Assembly: GCA_020796225.1 (NCBI GenBank)
Contig: CM036767.1
Coordinates: forward strand, 10,589,927-10,653,926
Reading direction: 5' to 3'
From: Arion vulgaris
Lineage: Eukaryota > Mollusca > Gastropoda > Stylommatophora > Arionidae
Length of the DNA: 64,000 nt
Part shown: piece after piece, positions 1 through 10,881 of the stretch
Numbering within the stretch: position 1 is the stretch's first letter
Layout of the letters: every line of letters starts with the position of its first letter
The notes under the pieces: model-generated
Told to the model about the DNA's origin: nothing
What the model saw: only the letters and a program-made list of their open reading frames with translations
The model's database searches: none
Made by a program: the position numbers and the translations under genes

Positions 1-870
1 TCAACTTTTTCCCATCGGCCAGGAGAGACGTGCATTAATAGTCACTCTGGGTTTCCACTTGTCTGTGTTGCGAGCGGATCCTATCCAACATGACTACGTC
101 TGCATCTCTATTACCACCAGAGTAGCTCCCCCTCGATCCCTACCCGCTTAGCCAGACAGGAACCAATGTCTGTTACCAGGGTCATCGCAAGGAGGTAGAG
201 TAGGATCTTGATTAGTGCCAGCTCACTTATCCTTGCGCTGCGTTGTCCCCATGCGCTTTGACCTACAAGCACTGTCCAGATTTCTGAGTCACAAAATCTT
301 CCCAACTATAAACATTATATAATTTAGCTGTTACCGGTACGCATGTATAATTACTATAAACATTCCTTCTCCCTTACTTTCATAAATATTACCATTGCCA
401 TTACTTCTTGATTTCATTTCTATTTTTAAGTTCGGTTCCAGACACCTTATCCAACTTGCATGTTTCTCTCAAAGAGTGAGCTCTGCTGCACATTATAAAT
501 TAAATGTCAGTTACCAAGGACACAGTTCCTCGCCCGGAAGTAATTACCGCCCTAACAAAGCACGCGAACATCCTTTACACGTGCCATTTCACGCGACATT
601 TACAACCATTGCAGGATCAGTCCAGAGCTGTTATGGGGATAATCTGAAAACGTGTCCGACCCTGGCACATTGGTAATGTTAAAAGCAAGGAAATAAATTC
701 TGAAATCTACATACATAATTAAAGACAATACGATTGGAAGAACAGTTCGTCAGGAAAGTTAGATTACTTTAACTTCAATTGCAATCACATTTGTACATGT
801 AGCACTTTGAGCACTGAGTAGTTAGTAAAAAGTAGTCCAGTCATTTTGATTATAACATACCAAAGTTCAC
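1..870. other. Unannotated 5' stretch, no gene seen
   Basis: I see no conserved coding motif, long open frame, tandem array or match to the other repeat families of this window. Short frames on both strands have no recognisable domain. It may be unique spacer or intron DNA, or a repeat family with a single copy here. Confidence 0.5.
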
Positions 871-874
871 TGAA

Positions 875-1083
875 ACGGTTCTTCTCTCGTTACGAAGCAT
901 GTCATTTGAAGAATGATTTTTTTAATCACAGCCCCTCCACCCCCGACCCTACCTCTGAAGTCGAAGAAGGCTCGTCTGTATGGAAGGGGACACGGATAAT
1001 AAGAAAGCTAGCCTTCCCGCAAAAATCAGACAAGGGCCCTGACTACACCTGAATTCATAACGTGCGAACGCAGCAGAAGAAGA
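875..1083 (+). repeat. Dispersed repeat family U, GAA-type 3' tail
   Basis: A segment ending in cgaacgcagcagaagaagagg matches the reverse strand of 3640-3775 and, more weakly, 39850-39935. The shared parts are a block around acacggataataagaaagc, a block around gcaaaaatcag, and a terminal block near gaattcat followed by a GAA-rich tail. The oriented simple-repeat tail suggests a retroposed (SINE-like) sequence. No pol III promoter boxes are obvious, so only the repeat status is firm. Confidence 0.5.
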
Positions 1084-1254
1084 GGACAACACATTTGAAA
1101 GACTCTTCATCTCTAACGATTTCTTCTCCCCCTTCTATCTCGTTATGCTCAAGGTTTCGTTACTGTGCCGTTTCCGCCGTTGTCTAAGTCGTCCCCTGTC
1201 TCTCGTCCTCCAGGAACCACAAACTAAAATATTTTTTTTCTCTCTGAAACCCTT

Positions 1255-1345
1255 TCTTCTTCTTCTTCTTTTATCGAATCCTGTTTTGCCTCACAGCGCC
1301 AAGATAAGCAGAGATTTGTGATTTTTACCATCTTTAAACTTACGA
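1255..1345 (-). pseudogene. Terminal scrap of RTE-like LINE (W subfamily)
   Basis: The segment resembles the extreme 3' end of the LINE fragments at 32.1, 35.7, 25.05 and 63.65 kb (tcgaatcctgttttgcctca, then cagcg and agagattt). It is preceded on the + strand by a CTT run, which is a 3' tail in the LINE orientation. No coding potential remains. Confidence 0.45.
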
Positions 1346-1348
1346 GTT

Positions 1349-1483
1349 CATCGGGAACCCTCGCCGGTGCTACAGAGTTTATGTACTGTCAGTGAGATCT
1401 TCCTATGTAAGAAAGAGATTGGAGCACACATGGTTACTCACCAAAGTGCAAATGATAATGGTCCTATCAATCAATCAATCGTG
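1349..1483 (+). mobile_element. SINE-T 3' portion with ATCA tail
   Basis: This matches the 3' part of a tRNA-like SINE seen more fully on the minus strand at 47.4-48.6 and 54.5-55.0 kb. Diagnostic blocks are ccctcgccggtgctac, gagatcttcctatgtaagaa and cacacatggttactcac. It ends in an (ATCA)n tail. The head is missing, so this is a 5'-truncated copy. Confidence 0.65.
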
Positions 1484-1574
1484 CTCTCACAAATAGTGGT
1501 TTTTTTTCTAAGTCCACCGTATTCGTGGACGATGTTGTGCTTTCTATCGACAGTATCGGAGTTGAATTGCTTTT

Positions 1575-1781
1575 TGGCCCGTCTGCCCAGCGTGTTCGTA
1601 GCGCGTTGGACTACGGGTGACTATCCCTCTGTGTGTGCGGGTTCAATTCCACGGGATGGCAGAAAAAGCCACAGATTCCCAGATTTACGGTGTTCGTGGC
1701 ACCGAACCGAAGGGTTACGGTGTCCATGGCACCGAGCCGAAGAGCTGAAGTGCTTCTGGGTCGAAAGAAAAAAAAAAAAAA
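1575..1781 (+). mobile_element. SINE-A, tRNA-derived, full length
   Basis: A 5' tRNA-like region carries an A-box-like tagcgcgttgg and a B-box-like ggttcaattcc. A body follows with two related blocks (caccgaaccgaagggttacg and caccgagccgaagag), then an A-rich tail. It is flanked by an 11-bp duplication gaattgctttt at 1564-1574 and 1782-1792. It sits inside a minus-strand LINE fragment. Other copies are near 18.5, 25.2, 31.9, 40.0, 44.0, 48.3 and 51.6 kb. Confidence 0.85.
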
Positions 1782-1860
1782 GAATTGCTTTTGAGGAACA
1801 CTGTCTGTTGGTAATCTGCTTATGTGGCCGAACCATTTAATTTGTTGTTTCTGGGCCAAT
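1782..1860 (-). pseudogene. RTE-like LINE fragment (W subfamily)
   Basis: The minus-strand translation carries a degenerate C-terminal LINE signature, IKWFGH followed by RLPTDSVPQK, as in the copies at 32.2 and 35.8 kb. The element was split by the SINE-A copy just upstream. It is non-functional. Confidence 0.6.
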
Positions 1861-1989
1861 ATATCGACCCGGAAGAACGAATGAGTTAATTTAAATCTGA
1901 CAACTGTAGATCTTTAAGTAATCGACGGTTATCATACTGAGAAGGAAAAACACACATGGTTTCTTTATATCTCTTGTGTGTGTTGACAG

Positions 1990-2156
1990 CAGTGGCGGCT
2001 CGTGCTCAGTTTTGTTGGTAGGGGCCAGACATTTTTTTCCGGATAAATAATGGTTTTTTGGTTACTATATTTTAATTTATAAAATAATAAATACACGTTA
2101 TACATTATTTTTGGTGGGGCCCAGCCCCATTGGCCCTTAACGACGAGCCGCCACTG
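1990..2156 (+). mobile_element. MITE-F copy 1 (hAT-like)
   Basis: A 167-bp element with terminal inverted repeats: cagtggcggctcgt at the left and its complement acgagccgccactg at the right. It is flanked by the 8-bp duplication gttgacag (1982-1989 and 2157-2164). The TIR start CAGTGGCG and an 8-bp duplication are typical of hAT superfamily elements. It has no coding capacity, so it must be moved in trans. Confidence 0.9.
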
Positions 2157-2602
2157 GTTGACAGTATTACAAAACGTATCCCCCTTTCCTGTTTGTTTAT
2201 CGTTCAAGCTTCGCACAATGTCTGACAGTTCTATATTTAGATTGCTATCTAAATCACGTACCACATTTCCATATCAATATTCTACTCTCATATTATTTAT
2301 TGTGATACTTTTATTTATTACTAACATAATATTCACATATATCACATCAAGCACATACGTAAACAATATGTGAATATAAACATATATATGCACATAATTT
2401 CCATTTTGTGTAGCTATGGAAACATGAACCCTCACAATGAATCAACGAATCGTATAGAGATAAGGATATTTCACACATAACTCAAGATAATCCTTATGTA
2501 CGGATCAGAAACACTGAGAACAGAAGTTAACAAAACAGGATCAGATTTTCCTACGTTGTTTATTTGTAGTTTGCCTGTTAAGAATTCAGGAGTAACCATG
2601 CG

Positions 2603-2856
2603 TCTTCTTCTCCTTCTTCGCGTTCGTTCTTTACGACCAATTTTAATCACTCTTTGTGATATGTTTGATCTTTACCAAGAACGTGTATACGTTGCACATT
2701 GGTTTGGTAGGTCCCTAAACACATAGACTTCTACACGTTTAGGACACATGCATCCGATTTCAGCCAAACCTCGTTAGTCGCCTCTCACGACATGCGTGGT
2801 AGGTAACAGTGGTTCTATTCTTTACACCCCAAATTTGGGCCCCGGTAACCACTCGG
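2603..2856 (-). mobile_element. SINE-B copy 1, main part
   Basis: A minus-strand SINE-B begins with its GAA tail (CTT on this strand) and runs to the conserved head gggccccggtaaccactcgg. The last bases of its head lie at 3189-3200 because a LINE fragment is inserted at 2857-3188. The outer 12-bp duplication aaccatgcgtct is at 2594-2605 and 3201-3212. The SINE-B core includes tcgcctctcacgacatgcgt, the complement of a block shared with SINE-C and SINE-G. Confidence 0.85.
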
Positions 2857-3188
2857 TTACCATGGACAGAAAAAGAAAGAACACTGATGTCCTGAAAGAA
2901 CTAAATGTTAAAGAGAATTAGCTGATAAACAACATACCATACAGAAAAATTACATACTTGGGTCACATCAAGCGTCACGATGACCTGGAAAGAACAATAT
3001 TAGAGGGCAGGGTCACAGGACGCAGAGGCAGACCAAGAAGAAGATGGCTACCTACAAGATATTAAAGAAACCATGAATATGACCATCGACGAAGTGGGTG
3101 AACTAGCAAGAGACAGAGTGAATTTCAGATGTGCTGCAAAGAGAGCAACGTCCTATAAAAGATACGCACCTTGATGATGATGATGATG
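2857..3188 (+). pseudogene. RTE-like LINE 3' end inserted in SINE-B
   Basis: The translation shows a typical C-terminal LINE segment, KITYLGHIKRHDDLER followed by an arginine/glycine-rich RGRPRRRW motif and a D-R-rich end, with stops. It ends in a (GAT)n tail. It is flanked by a 10-bp duplication aaccactcgg at 2847-2856 and 3189-3198, so it is a 5'-truncated retrocopy that landed in the head of SINE-B copy 1. Confidence 0.8.
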
Positions 3189-3204
3189 AACCACTCGGGC
3201 AACC

Positions 3205-3300
3205 ATGCGTCTAATATTGCGTCTCTGCCTGATTTTTGCGAGAAATTTGCTTTTCTTAATACTGGTGTACCTTGCTATTCAGGCAAGTCTTACTTCAACT
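3205..3300 (-). repeat. Partial family-U repeat
   Basis: This resembles the 3640-3775 family-U copy around gcctgatttttgcgagaaat and acttcagatg. It is the target DNA into which SINE-B copy 1 inserted. The homology is weak and incomplete. Confidence 0.35.
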
Positions 3301-3454
3301 TCAGATGTACTTGTAGTTTATATCCCCAAGGAAAGGAACAGGGTTCCCTGCAGTGCAACCGCGTACAGGTGTGCGCACCGAATATTTTTTGTCAAAGAAT
3401 TTCAAAAAAACTTTTATCAGAGTTTGATAATATCAAGAATGGTCTGAATGCATA

Positions 3455-3640
3455 GGGTTTTTCTTCTTCTTCTTCTTCTTCTTCTTCTTCTTCTTTATCT
3501 TCTTCATCTTCTTCTTCTTCATCTTCTTCTTCTTCTTCATCTTCTTCTTCGTCTTCTTCTTATTCTTTTTCTTGTTCTTCTTTTCCCCTCTTCCCCTTCT
3601 TCTTCTTCTTTCTCTTCTTCTTTGTCTTCTGCGTTTGCTC
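3455..3640. repeat. TTC-rich microsatellite
   Basis: An almost pure polypyrimidine tract built on TTC/CTT with scattered CAT, TAT and GTC variants. It is contiguous with the family-U repeat at 3640-3775, so it is probably the expanded GAA tail of that minus-strand retroposed copy. Lysine-rich or leucine-rich frames across it are artefacts. Confidence 0.9.
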
Positions 3641-3776
3641 GCTATGAATTCAAACGTAGTCAAGGCGTCTAGTATTCCACTTCTAGCTGATTTTTGCATG
3701 AAAACTTGCTTTCTTATTATCCGTGTCCCTCGCCATACAAGCTTGCATTCTCCTCCGACTTCAGAGGTTTAATCGC
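3640..3776 (-). repeat. Family-U repeat, head of TTC tract
   Basis: Reverse-strand homologue of 940-1075. It shares the acacggataataagaaagc block, the gcaaaaatcag block and the gaattcatagcgagc block that borders the GAA tail. It is probably a SINE-like retroposed unit. Confidence 0.5.
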
Positions 3777-3847
3777 TTTTCTGATGGTTCTCAGATTCTA
3801 TTTTCCCACTTCATCGTCTATGTTCTTGTAACAAATCTATTCCCATG

Positions 3848-4600
3848 GCTCTCTGTGGCCTAAGTGGTTAAACTCTTGCATTGCGTTCCGAATGTCGGGA
3901 GTTCAAACTCTGTTCACGCGTGCATTTTTTCCAGATACGCAGATGCCTGAGCTATTTCCAGATGCCTGAGCTATTTCCAGATGCCTGAGATATTTCCAGA
4001 CGCCTGAGCTATTTCCAGATGTCTGAGCTATTTCCAGATGCCTGAGCTATTTCCAGATGCCTGAGCTATTTCCAGATGCCTGAGATATTTCCAGATGCCT
4101 GAGCTATTTCCAGATGTCTGAGCTATTTCCAGATGTCTGAGCTATTTCCAGATGCCTGAGCTATTTCCAGATGTCTGAGCTATTTCCAGACGCCTGAGCT
4201 ATTTCCAGATGCCTGAGCTATTTCCAGATGCCTGAGATATTTCCAGACGCCTGAGCTATTTCCAGATGTCTGAGCTATTTCCAGATGCCTGAGCTATTTC
4301 CAGATGCCTGAGCTATTTCCAGATGTCTGAGCTATTTCCAGATGTCTGAGCTTATTTCAGATGCCTGAGCTATTTCCAGATGTCTGGTTATTTCCAGATG
4401 CCTGAGTTTATTTCCAGATGTCTGAGCTATTTCCAGAGCTGAGCTATTTCCAGATGTCTGAGCTATTTCCAGATGCCTGAGCTATGGAGTTCGTGTAATT
4501 CTCAGGCAGGTGACGCGCCATTTTTGCGGATAGAGCCCAAGTCATATGGGGTAAAATCTGACACGATCAAGTCAATTCTTCGGCTGTAGAATGTTTTTAT
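3848..4600 (+). mobile_element. SINE-J copy swollen by a minisatellite
   Basis: The head (3848-3930) is tRNA-like, with an A-box-like gtggcctaagtggttaa and a B-box-like gagttcaaactc. The 3' part (4486-4600) contains agtcatatggggtaaa and tcaagtcaattcttcggc, both found in the SINE-J copies at 26.4, 31.6 and 58.3 kb. Between them, where other copies carry only a short spacer, lies a 19-bp tandem array. The array therefore expanded inside this SINE copy. Confidence 0.75.
3930..4485. repeat. 19-bp minisatellite, about 29 copies
   Basis: Tandem units of the form agatgcctgagctatttcc with variants (atgtctg, acgcctg, gatattt) and a few indels near the right end. It is flanked on both sides by SINE-J sequence. 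No open frame is maintained, since 19 is not a multiple of three. Confidence 0.95.
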
Positions 4601-5434
4601 CTATCCACCTCTTCATAGTTTTCTTACTATTTACCTCATCATAGTTTTCTTACTATTTACCTCATCATAGTTTTCTTGCTATTTACTTCTTCATAGTTTT
4701 CTTGCTATTTACTTCTTCATAGTTTTCTTACTATTTACCTCATCATAGCTTTCTTGCTATTTACTTCTTCATAGTTTTCTTGCTATTTACTTCTTCATAG
4801 TTTTCTTACTATTTACCTCATCATAGTTTTCTTACTATTTACTTCTTCATAGTTTTCTTGCTATTTATTCTTCATAGTTTTCTTACTCTTCCTCATAGTT
4901 TTCTTACTATTTACCTCATCATAGTTTTCTTACTATTTACTTCTTCATAGTTTTCTTACTCTTCCTCATAGTTTTCTTGCTATTTACCTCATCATAGTTT
5001 TCTTACTATTTACCTCCATAGTTTTCTTGCTATTTACTTCTTCATAGTTTTCTTGCTATTTACTTCTTCATAGTTTTCTTGCTATTTACTTCTCATAGTT
5101 TCTTGCTATTTACTTCTTCATAGTTTTCTTACTATTTACTTCTTCATAGTTTTCTTGCTATTTACTTCTTCATAGTTTTCTTGCTATTTACTTCTTCATA
5201 GTTTTCTTACTATTTACCTCATCATAGTTTTCTTACTATTTACTTCTTCATAGTTTTCTTGCTATTTATTCTTCATAGTTTTCTAACTCTTCCTCATAGT
5301 TTTCTTACTATTTCCCTCATCATAGTTTTCTTACTATTTACTTCTTCATAGTTTTCTTACTCTTCCTCATAGTTTTCTTGCTATTTACCTCATCATAGTT
5401 TTCTTACTATTTACCTCATCATAGTTTTCTTGCT
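4601..5434. repeat. 26-bp minisatellite, left block
   Basis: Units of about 26 bp, catagttttcttgctattta plus cttctt, with common variants (ttactattta, cctcat) and shorter 20-22-bp units. It starts directly after the SINE-J 3' end and is interrupted at 5434 by the RTE LINE. The array resumes at 8710 with the same unit. Confidence 0.95.
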
Positions 5435-5714
5435 CCCCCCCATGAGGCCATTACCTTGTAGTGGTGGGGGCTTGCGTGCTCAATGATCCAGAAAGATGCT
5501 GGCAGGAACATTCTGTTCCTGGAAGGGTTACCCATGCCGGACAGGTCCAAGGTGAGAGGTCAGACTAAATGTGGCCTCCTGGTCCTCCAGGTTGGGGTTG
5601 GGCGCAGTGCTAACAACTCTGCCCCATAAAAAAAAGAAAAAATGTTACAGAAACTTCAAAAGGAAAAAATGCTCTCGATGTCCAGCGGTCTTGAGACAGA
5701 GTACCACTGTCAGC

Positions 5715-6949
5715 ATGAACAGTATGGGTGAAAGCAGCAAGGAAGCCCACGCTGGGAATTCAAGTCTGCTGGATGTCAAAACTAAACTAAGAATAGGATT
5801 CTGGAACGTCAGAACAATGTTCGAGACCACAAAGACATCACAGGTGGTAAAAGAGATGCAACACTATAAATTACACATTCTAGGGTCAGCGAAAGTAGAT
5901 GGACAGGCTTCGGACAGACGACAACTAGAACAGGGGAAACCATCTTGTACTCAGGAAGAGACGACGGGATCATTCAGCAGGAGTTGCACTAATAATAAGG
6001 AAAGGATTGAATAAACATCTCTTAGAGTGGCACCAGATTAATGAAAGATTGTTGAAAGCCGATTTAATGGGAAACAAGGAAAGCTAACTATCATTCAATG
6101 CTATGCACCACTAACGAAGCCGAAGAAGAGGACAAAAACGCATTTTATAGAAGGTTGCAGGAAATAGTGAACAAGGTTCCAGCTCAGGATGTTTTGTGCA
6201 TAATGGGAGACCTAAACGCAAAAGTTGGAAACAATAACAGACACAGAGAAGCAATAATGGGGAAAGAGGGATGTGGCACTGCAAATGAAAATGGAGAAAT
6301 GTTGAGCAATTTTTGTCTAGAAAACAGACTGATCATAGGAGGCACATTGTTTCCACACAGGACCATACACAAGTACACATGGATATCCCCAAATGGAAGA
6401 GATGAAAACCAGATAGACCACTTTATGATCAACAGTAAATGGCGAAAGACATTACTTGATGTAAAGGTGAAAAGAGGAGCTGACGTGGGCAGCGACCACC
6501 ACCTTGTCGTTGCCATGATCAGGCTCAAACTCAAGAAAACATATATACAAGCCAAGACAAGAACAGAATACTTTAATGTTAACTTATTAAAAGACAGAGA
6601 GATTGCTACAAAATATATAGTGGAACTAAAGAACAGATTTCAAATCCTGTCAGAGCAGTCAGACACAACACCAACTGAAAGTATCCAAGAAAAATGGAAT
6701 GCGATCAAAGGCACATATAAAATAGTTAGCAGTAGTGTACTGGGAACCAGTAAAGGACAACATAAAGAGTGGATAAGTGGCCAGACCTTAGAATACATCC
6801 AAAAGCGAAAGGAGAAAAAATCCATCAATAGCATTAGATCAAAACGTCAAAAAGATAAGGCAAGAAAAGAATATACAGAACTAAACAAAATGGTAAAAGA
6901 AGTGCTAGAACAGACAAGAGACAATTTATGGAAAAGACAGCAGAAATAG
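5715..6949 (+). pseudogene. RTE endonuclease domain, frameshifted
   Basis: The AP-type endonuclease would nick target DNA to prime reverse transcription. The frame near 5779 gives LRIGFWNVRTM, the family N-terminal strand. After frame breaks near 5930-6090 the domain continues from about 6098. Visible motifs are GDLNAKVG (near 6205), TWISPNGRDENQIDHF (to about 6424) and SDHHLVV (6491-6511), which hold the expected catalytic Asn, Asp and His residues. A stop at 6947-6949 separates it from the next frame, so the protein cannot be made intact. Confidence 0.85.
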
Positions 6950-7299
6950 CAGAAAAAGCTGCTAAAGTACATGATCTGCACACACTGTACAAGATTACCA
7001 AACAATTATGGGGAGGTAAAAGACACAACCATAACATGCCAGTCAGAAACAGCCTAGGACAACTGTTGACAACAGAGCAGGAGCAGGATATGAGATGGAC
7101 ATCCCACTTTGAAGATGTGCTAAACAGACCTGATCCTGAACATCCACCGGATATCCCACCGGCCGCACAGGATATTGATATCAACCCCAAATTGCCAGAA
7201 AAGCAAGAAATAGTAAAAGCTATTGGATCCCTGAAAAACAACAAAGCACCGGGAAATGATGAAATGACAGCAGAGCTTTCAAGATCGATCCCATCTTAG
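6928..7299 (+). pseudogene. RTE linker between endonuclease and RT
   Basis: The frame continues the LINE polyprotein with a lysine/glutamate-rich connector, HFEDVLNRPDP, and the RT entry motif NKAPGNDEMTAE near 7240-7275. It overlaps the preceding frame by 22 bases in a different phase, which reveals a frameshift. It ends at a stop around 7297. Confidence 0.8.
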
Positions 7300-8479
7300 C
7301 TGCAAACATATTAGAGCCATTGTTTGCAGATATCTGGGAGAAAGAAGAATTGCCTAAGGATTGGACTAGGGTACTGTGGTGAAAATCCCCAAGAAAGGAG
7401 ACCTAACAGATTGCAATAACTGAAGAGGAATCACGTTGCTTTCAATCCCAAGTAAGATATTCTGCAAAATTATCATAATGCGAATACAAGAAGCAATAGA
7501 TAAGTGTCTACGAATGGAGCAAGCAGGATTTAGGAAAGGAAGAGGAACAATGAACATATATTTACCCTGCGTAACATTTTAGAACAATGTAGCGAGTGGC
7601 AAAGGACTATATATATCAACTTCATAGATTTTGAAAAGGCATTCGACAGCGTCCACAGAGACAGCCTATGGAAGATACTGAGACAATACGGCGTACCGCA
7701 GAAGCTTGTCAACATCATAGCCCTTTTCTATAAAGATTTCTCCTGCAACCTAAAGAACTCCAACAAAACATTCCCAGTAAAATCTGGTGTAAGACAGGGA
7801 TGCGTAATGTCCTCTCTTTTGTTTAGTATTACAATTGACTGGGTGCTAAAAATGCCATAAAACAACAAGCACCAAGAGGAATAAGATGGACCCTTTCGAG
7901 ATGCTTGAGGACCTGGATTTTGCAGACGATATAGCCCTGGTGTCACACAGATATGAACATATACAAGAGAAAAGTACAATACTTCACAGCACGGCAAAGA
8001 CAGTAGGCCTCAAAACAAACACAGGAAAAACAAAAATTATGACAAACAGTGAAATCCAACAACCAGTAATGTTAGAAGATGAAACACTGGAAAGGGTTGA
8101 GCAGTTTACATATCTTGGTAGCGTACTGACACTAAATGGTGGCACAGAGGAAGATATAAAATCACGTCTGAGTAAGGCCAGAACCGCTTTTGCCAGAATG
8201 AAACCAGTATGGAAGTCCAAAATCTACAATAGGACCACAAAGCTTAAACTCTATAAAAGCATTGTTTTGCCAGTTTTGCTCTATGGATCGGAGTGTTGGA
8301 GGATGACCAAAGGAGATACTAGCAGGCTGTCAGTTTTCCACCACTCTTGTCTTCGCAGAATCTTGGGAATCTTTTGGCCAGTAAAAATATCCAATAACCA
8401 ACTACTCCAAGACACAAGACAAGAGTCAATGAATGACATACTCAAAAGAGAAGATGGAAATGGCTCGGACATGTTATGA
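7300..8479 (+). pseudogene. RTE reverse transcriptase domain, frameshifted
   Basis: Palm motifs are visible in order. Motif A is FIDFEKAFDSVH at about 7621-7656. Motif B is SGVRQGCVMSS from 7783. Motif C is LDFADDIALVS from 7913, including the catalytic FADD. A and B share one frame, while C is in another; short indels near 7850-7890 account for the shift. The thumb-like YLGSVLTLNGG and the VLLYGSECW motif near 8275-8300 follow. Stops and frameshifts abolish function. Confidence 0.88.
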
Positions 8480-8700
8480 GAATGAGACAAGAAATGCCTG
8501 CAAGGATAGCCCTCACTTGGACACCAGAGGGAAAGAGAAAGAAAGGCAGACCACGGACAACATGGAGGCGCATGATGGAAGAGGAACTGGACACCGCATC
8601 TCTGACGTGGGGCTCTGCGCTGAAGGTTGCACGGGACAGGAGAGCATGGAAAGTCCTTTCTGAAGCCCCATGTGTCACTAGGCATAACGGGATTAAGTAA
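8476..8700 (+). pseudogene. RTE C-terminal region and 3' end
   Basis: The translation contains LTWTPEGKRKKGRPRTTWRR and RRAWKVLSEAPCVT, the basic C-terminal pattern shared by the LINE fragments at 15.1, 37.6 and 47.0 kb. It overlaps the previous frame by four bases in another phase. The (TAAG)n tail follows immediately. The last 142 bases of the element recur in the deletion derivative at 38.5 kb. Confidence 0.8.
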
Positions 8701-8709
8701 GTAAGTAAG

Positions 8710-9467
8710 TTTTCTTGCTATTTACTTCTTCATAGTTTTCTTGCTATTTATTCTTCATAGTTTTCTTGCTATTTACTTCTTCATAGTTTTCTTGCTATTT
8801 ACCTCTTCATAGTTTTCTTGCTATTTACCTCTTCATAGTTTTCTTGCTATTTACTTCTTCATAGTTTTCTTGCTATTTACCTCTTCATAGTTTTCTTGCT
8901 ATTTACTTCTTCATAGTTTTCTTGCTATTTACTTCTTCATAGTTTTCTTGCTATTTACTTCTTCATAATTTGCTTACTATTTACTTCTTCATAGTTTTCT
9001 TGCTATTTACTTCTTCATAGTTTTCTTGCTATTTACTTCTTCATAATTTGCTTACTATTTACCTCTTCATAGTTTTCTTGCTATTTACCTCTTCATAGTT
9101 TTCTTGCTATTTACTTCTTCATAGTTTTCTTACTATTTACTTCTTCATAATTTTCTTACTATTTACTTCTTCATAATTTGCTTACTATTTACTTCTTCAT
9201 AGTTTTCTTGCTATTTACTTCTTCATAATTTTCTTGCTATTTACCTCCTTCATAGTTTTTTACTATTTACCTCCATAGTTTTCTTACTATTTACCTCCAT
9301 AGTTTTCTTGCTATTTACTTCTTCATAGTTTTCTTGCTATTTACTTCTTCATAGTTTTCTTGCTATTTACTTCTTCATAGTTTTCTTGCTATTTACTTCT
9401 TCATAATTTTCTTATTATTTACCTTCATAGTTTTCTTGCTATTTACCTCTTCATAGTTTTCTTGCTT
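8710..9467. repeat. 26-bp minisatellite, right block
   Basis: A continuation of the 4601-5434 array with the same 26-bp unit (catagttttcttgctattta plus cttctt), here more homogeneous in the ttgctattta form with occasional cataatttgc variants. Together the blocks held about 60 units before LINE insertion. Confidence 0.95.
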
Positions 9468-10106
9468 TCTGTGTGTATTTCTTCTAGATTTGTTTCCATC
9501 CAAACTGTTTTAAATTGAGATGTTGAATTTTAAAAAAAAGAAGAACCAGGACTTTGTCTGATGACCAAATAGCCAAATCTAATTTGATAAATTCACTCTA
9601 TTGTCACGTGAGACCAGGAAATCACTAGTCTCTTTAAATTAATGATAATGATAAAACGAGAGAGATGTGCGCATGTTCAGAAGACACTAACTACACAGAA
9701 ATGTATAATTTCCCTGGAAGAGATGATGATAGGTTCTGGGCCAGAGACACTGCTGTCTTCTTCCATGACCCAGAAGGAAGATTGATGATTGCTTGCTCCA
9801 CAGTGAAATCTTGGTCTTCCTACCTTCGGGCATTAGTTATCTTGGGTTCTGACACGAAAAATACAAATACGAGTGCTAATGGCTAAAATTACAAATACAA
9901 GGTCCAGTCTTCTATTTTTACACATTGTGGAAAAGTTGTAGTGTTGTGAGCGTCGATTGTGATAAATTACTCGCTGTGTTGTCAGATTAGGTTTTGCAGG
10001 GATTAAACAAAGAAATGTATCAGTCCGCCGTGATCAGCAGAACTATTTCATGTCAGAAATATAGTCCTTAATTCAGTCACTTGTGTCTTATTTTAGTGAT
10101 TGGTCT
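9468..10106. other. Spacer, no gene seen
   Basis: No recognisable repeat, coding domain or RNA gene between two minisatellites. A 73-codon frame at 9665-9886 has no recognisable domain. Confidence 0.5.
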
Positions 10107-10881
10107 TTGTATCTTTCTTCAGTCATTGAACAGTGTATCTTTCTTCAGTCATTGAACAGTGTATCTTTCTTCAGTCATTGAACAGTGTATCTTTCTTCAG
10201 TCCTTGAACAGTATCTTCTTCAGTCTTGAACAGTGTATCTTTCTTCAGTCCTTGAACGTATCTTTCTTCAGTCCTTGAACAGTGTATCTTTCTTCAGTCA
10301 TTGAACAGTGTATCTTTCTTCAGTCATTGAACTAGTATCTTTCTTCAGTCATTAACGTGTATCTTCTTCAGTCATTGAACAGTGTATCTTTCTTCAGTCA
10401 TTGAACTTTGTATCTTTCTTCAGTCTTGAACAGTATCTTTCTTCAGTCCTTGAGACATGTATCTTTCTTCAGTCATTGAACAGTGTATCTTTCTTCAGTC
10501 ATTGAACTTGTATCTTCTTCAGTCATTGAACAGTGTATCTTTCTTCAGTCATTGAACTTTGTATCTTTCTTCAGTCATTGAACTTTGTATCTTTCTTCAG
10601 TCATTGAACAGTGTATCTTTCTTCAGTCATTGAACAGTGTATCTTTCTTCAGTCCTTGAACAGTATCTTTCTTCAGTCCTTGAACAGTGTATCTTTCTTC
10701 AGTCATTGAACAGTGTATCTTTCTTCAGTCATTGAACAGTGTATCTTTCTTCAGTCATTGAACAGTGTATCTTTCTTCAGTCATTGAACAGTGTATCTTT
10801 CTTCAGTCATTGAACAGTGTATCTTTCTTCAGTCATTGAACAGTGTATCTTTCTTCAGTCATTGAACAGTGTATCTTTCTT
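10107..10881. repeat. 26-bp minisatellite (second family)
   Basis: About 29 units of cagtcattgaacagtgtatc plus tttctt, with frequent small deletions. The sequence is unrelated to the 26-bp array at 4.6-9.5 kb. A truncated SINE-B splits off the last partial unit (11008-11030). Confidence 0.95.

Larger units (their letters stand above)
5435..8709 (+). mobile_element. Near full-length RTE-like non-LTR retrotransposon
   Basis: About 3.27 kb, the usual size of RTE-clade LINEs. It starts with a C-run and catgaggccattacc, has a roughly 300-bp leader, an apurinic-like endonuclease region, a reverse transcriptase and a short C-terminal region. It ends in gggattaag with a (TAAG)n tail. It lies in the middle of a 26-bp minisatellite; ttttcttgct occurs at both borders (5425-5434 and 8710-8719), which fits a target duplication but is ambiguous in repetitive DNA. 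Several frameshifts and stops make it inactive. A 468-bp internally deleted relative is at 38.5 kb. Confidence 0.85.

Noticed and set aside
3433..3699. Lysine-rich minus frame and leucine-rich plus frame
   Set aside because: Translations of the TTC/GAA microsatellite.
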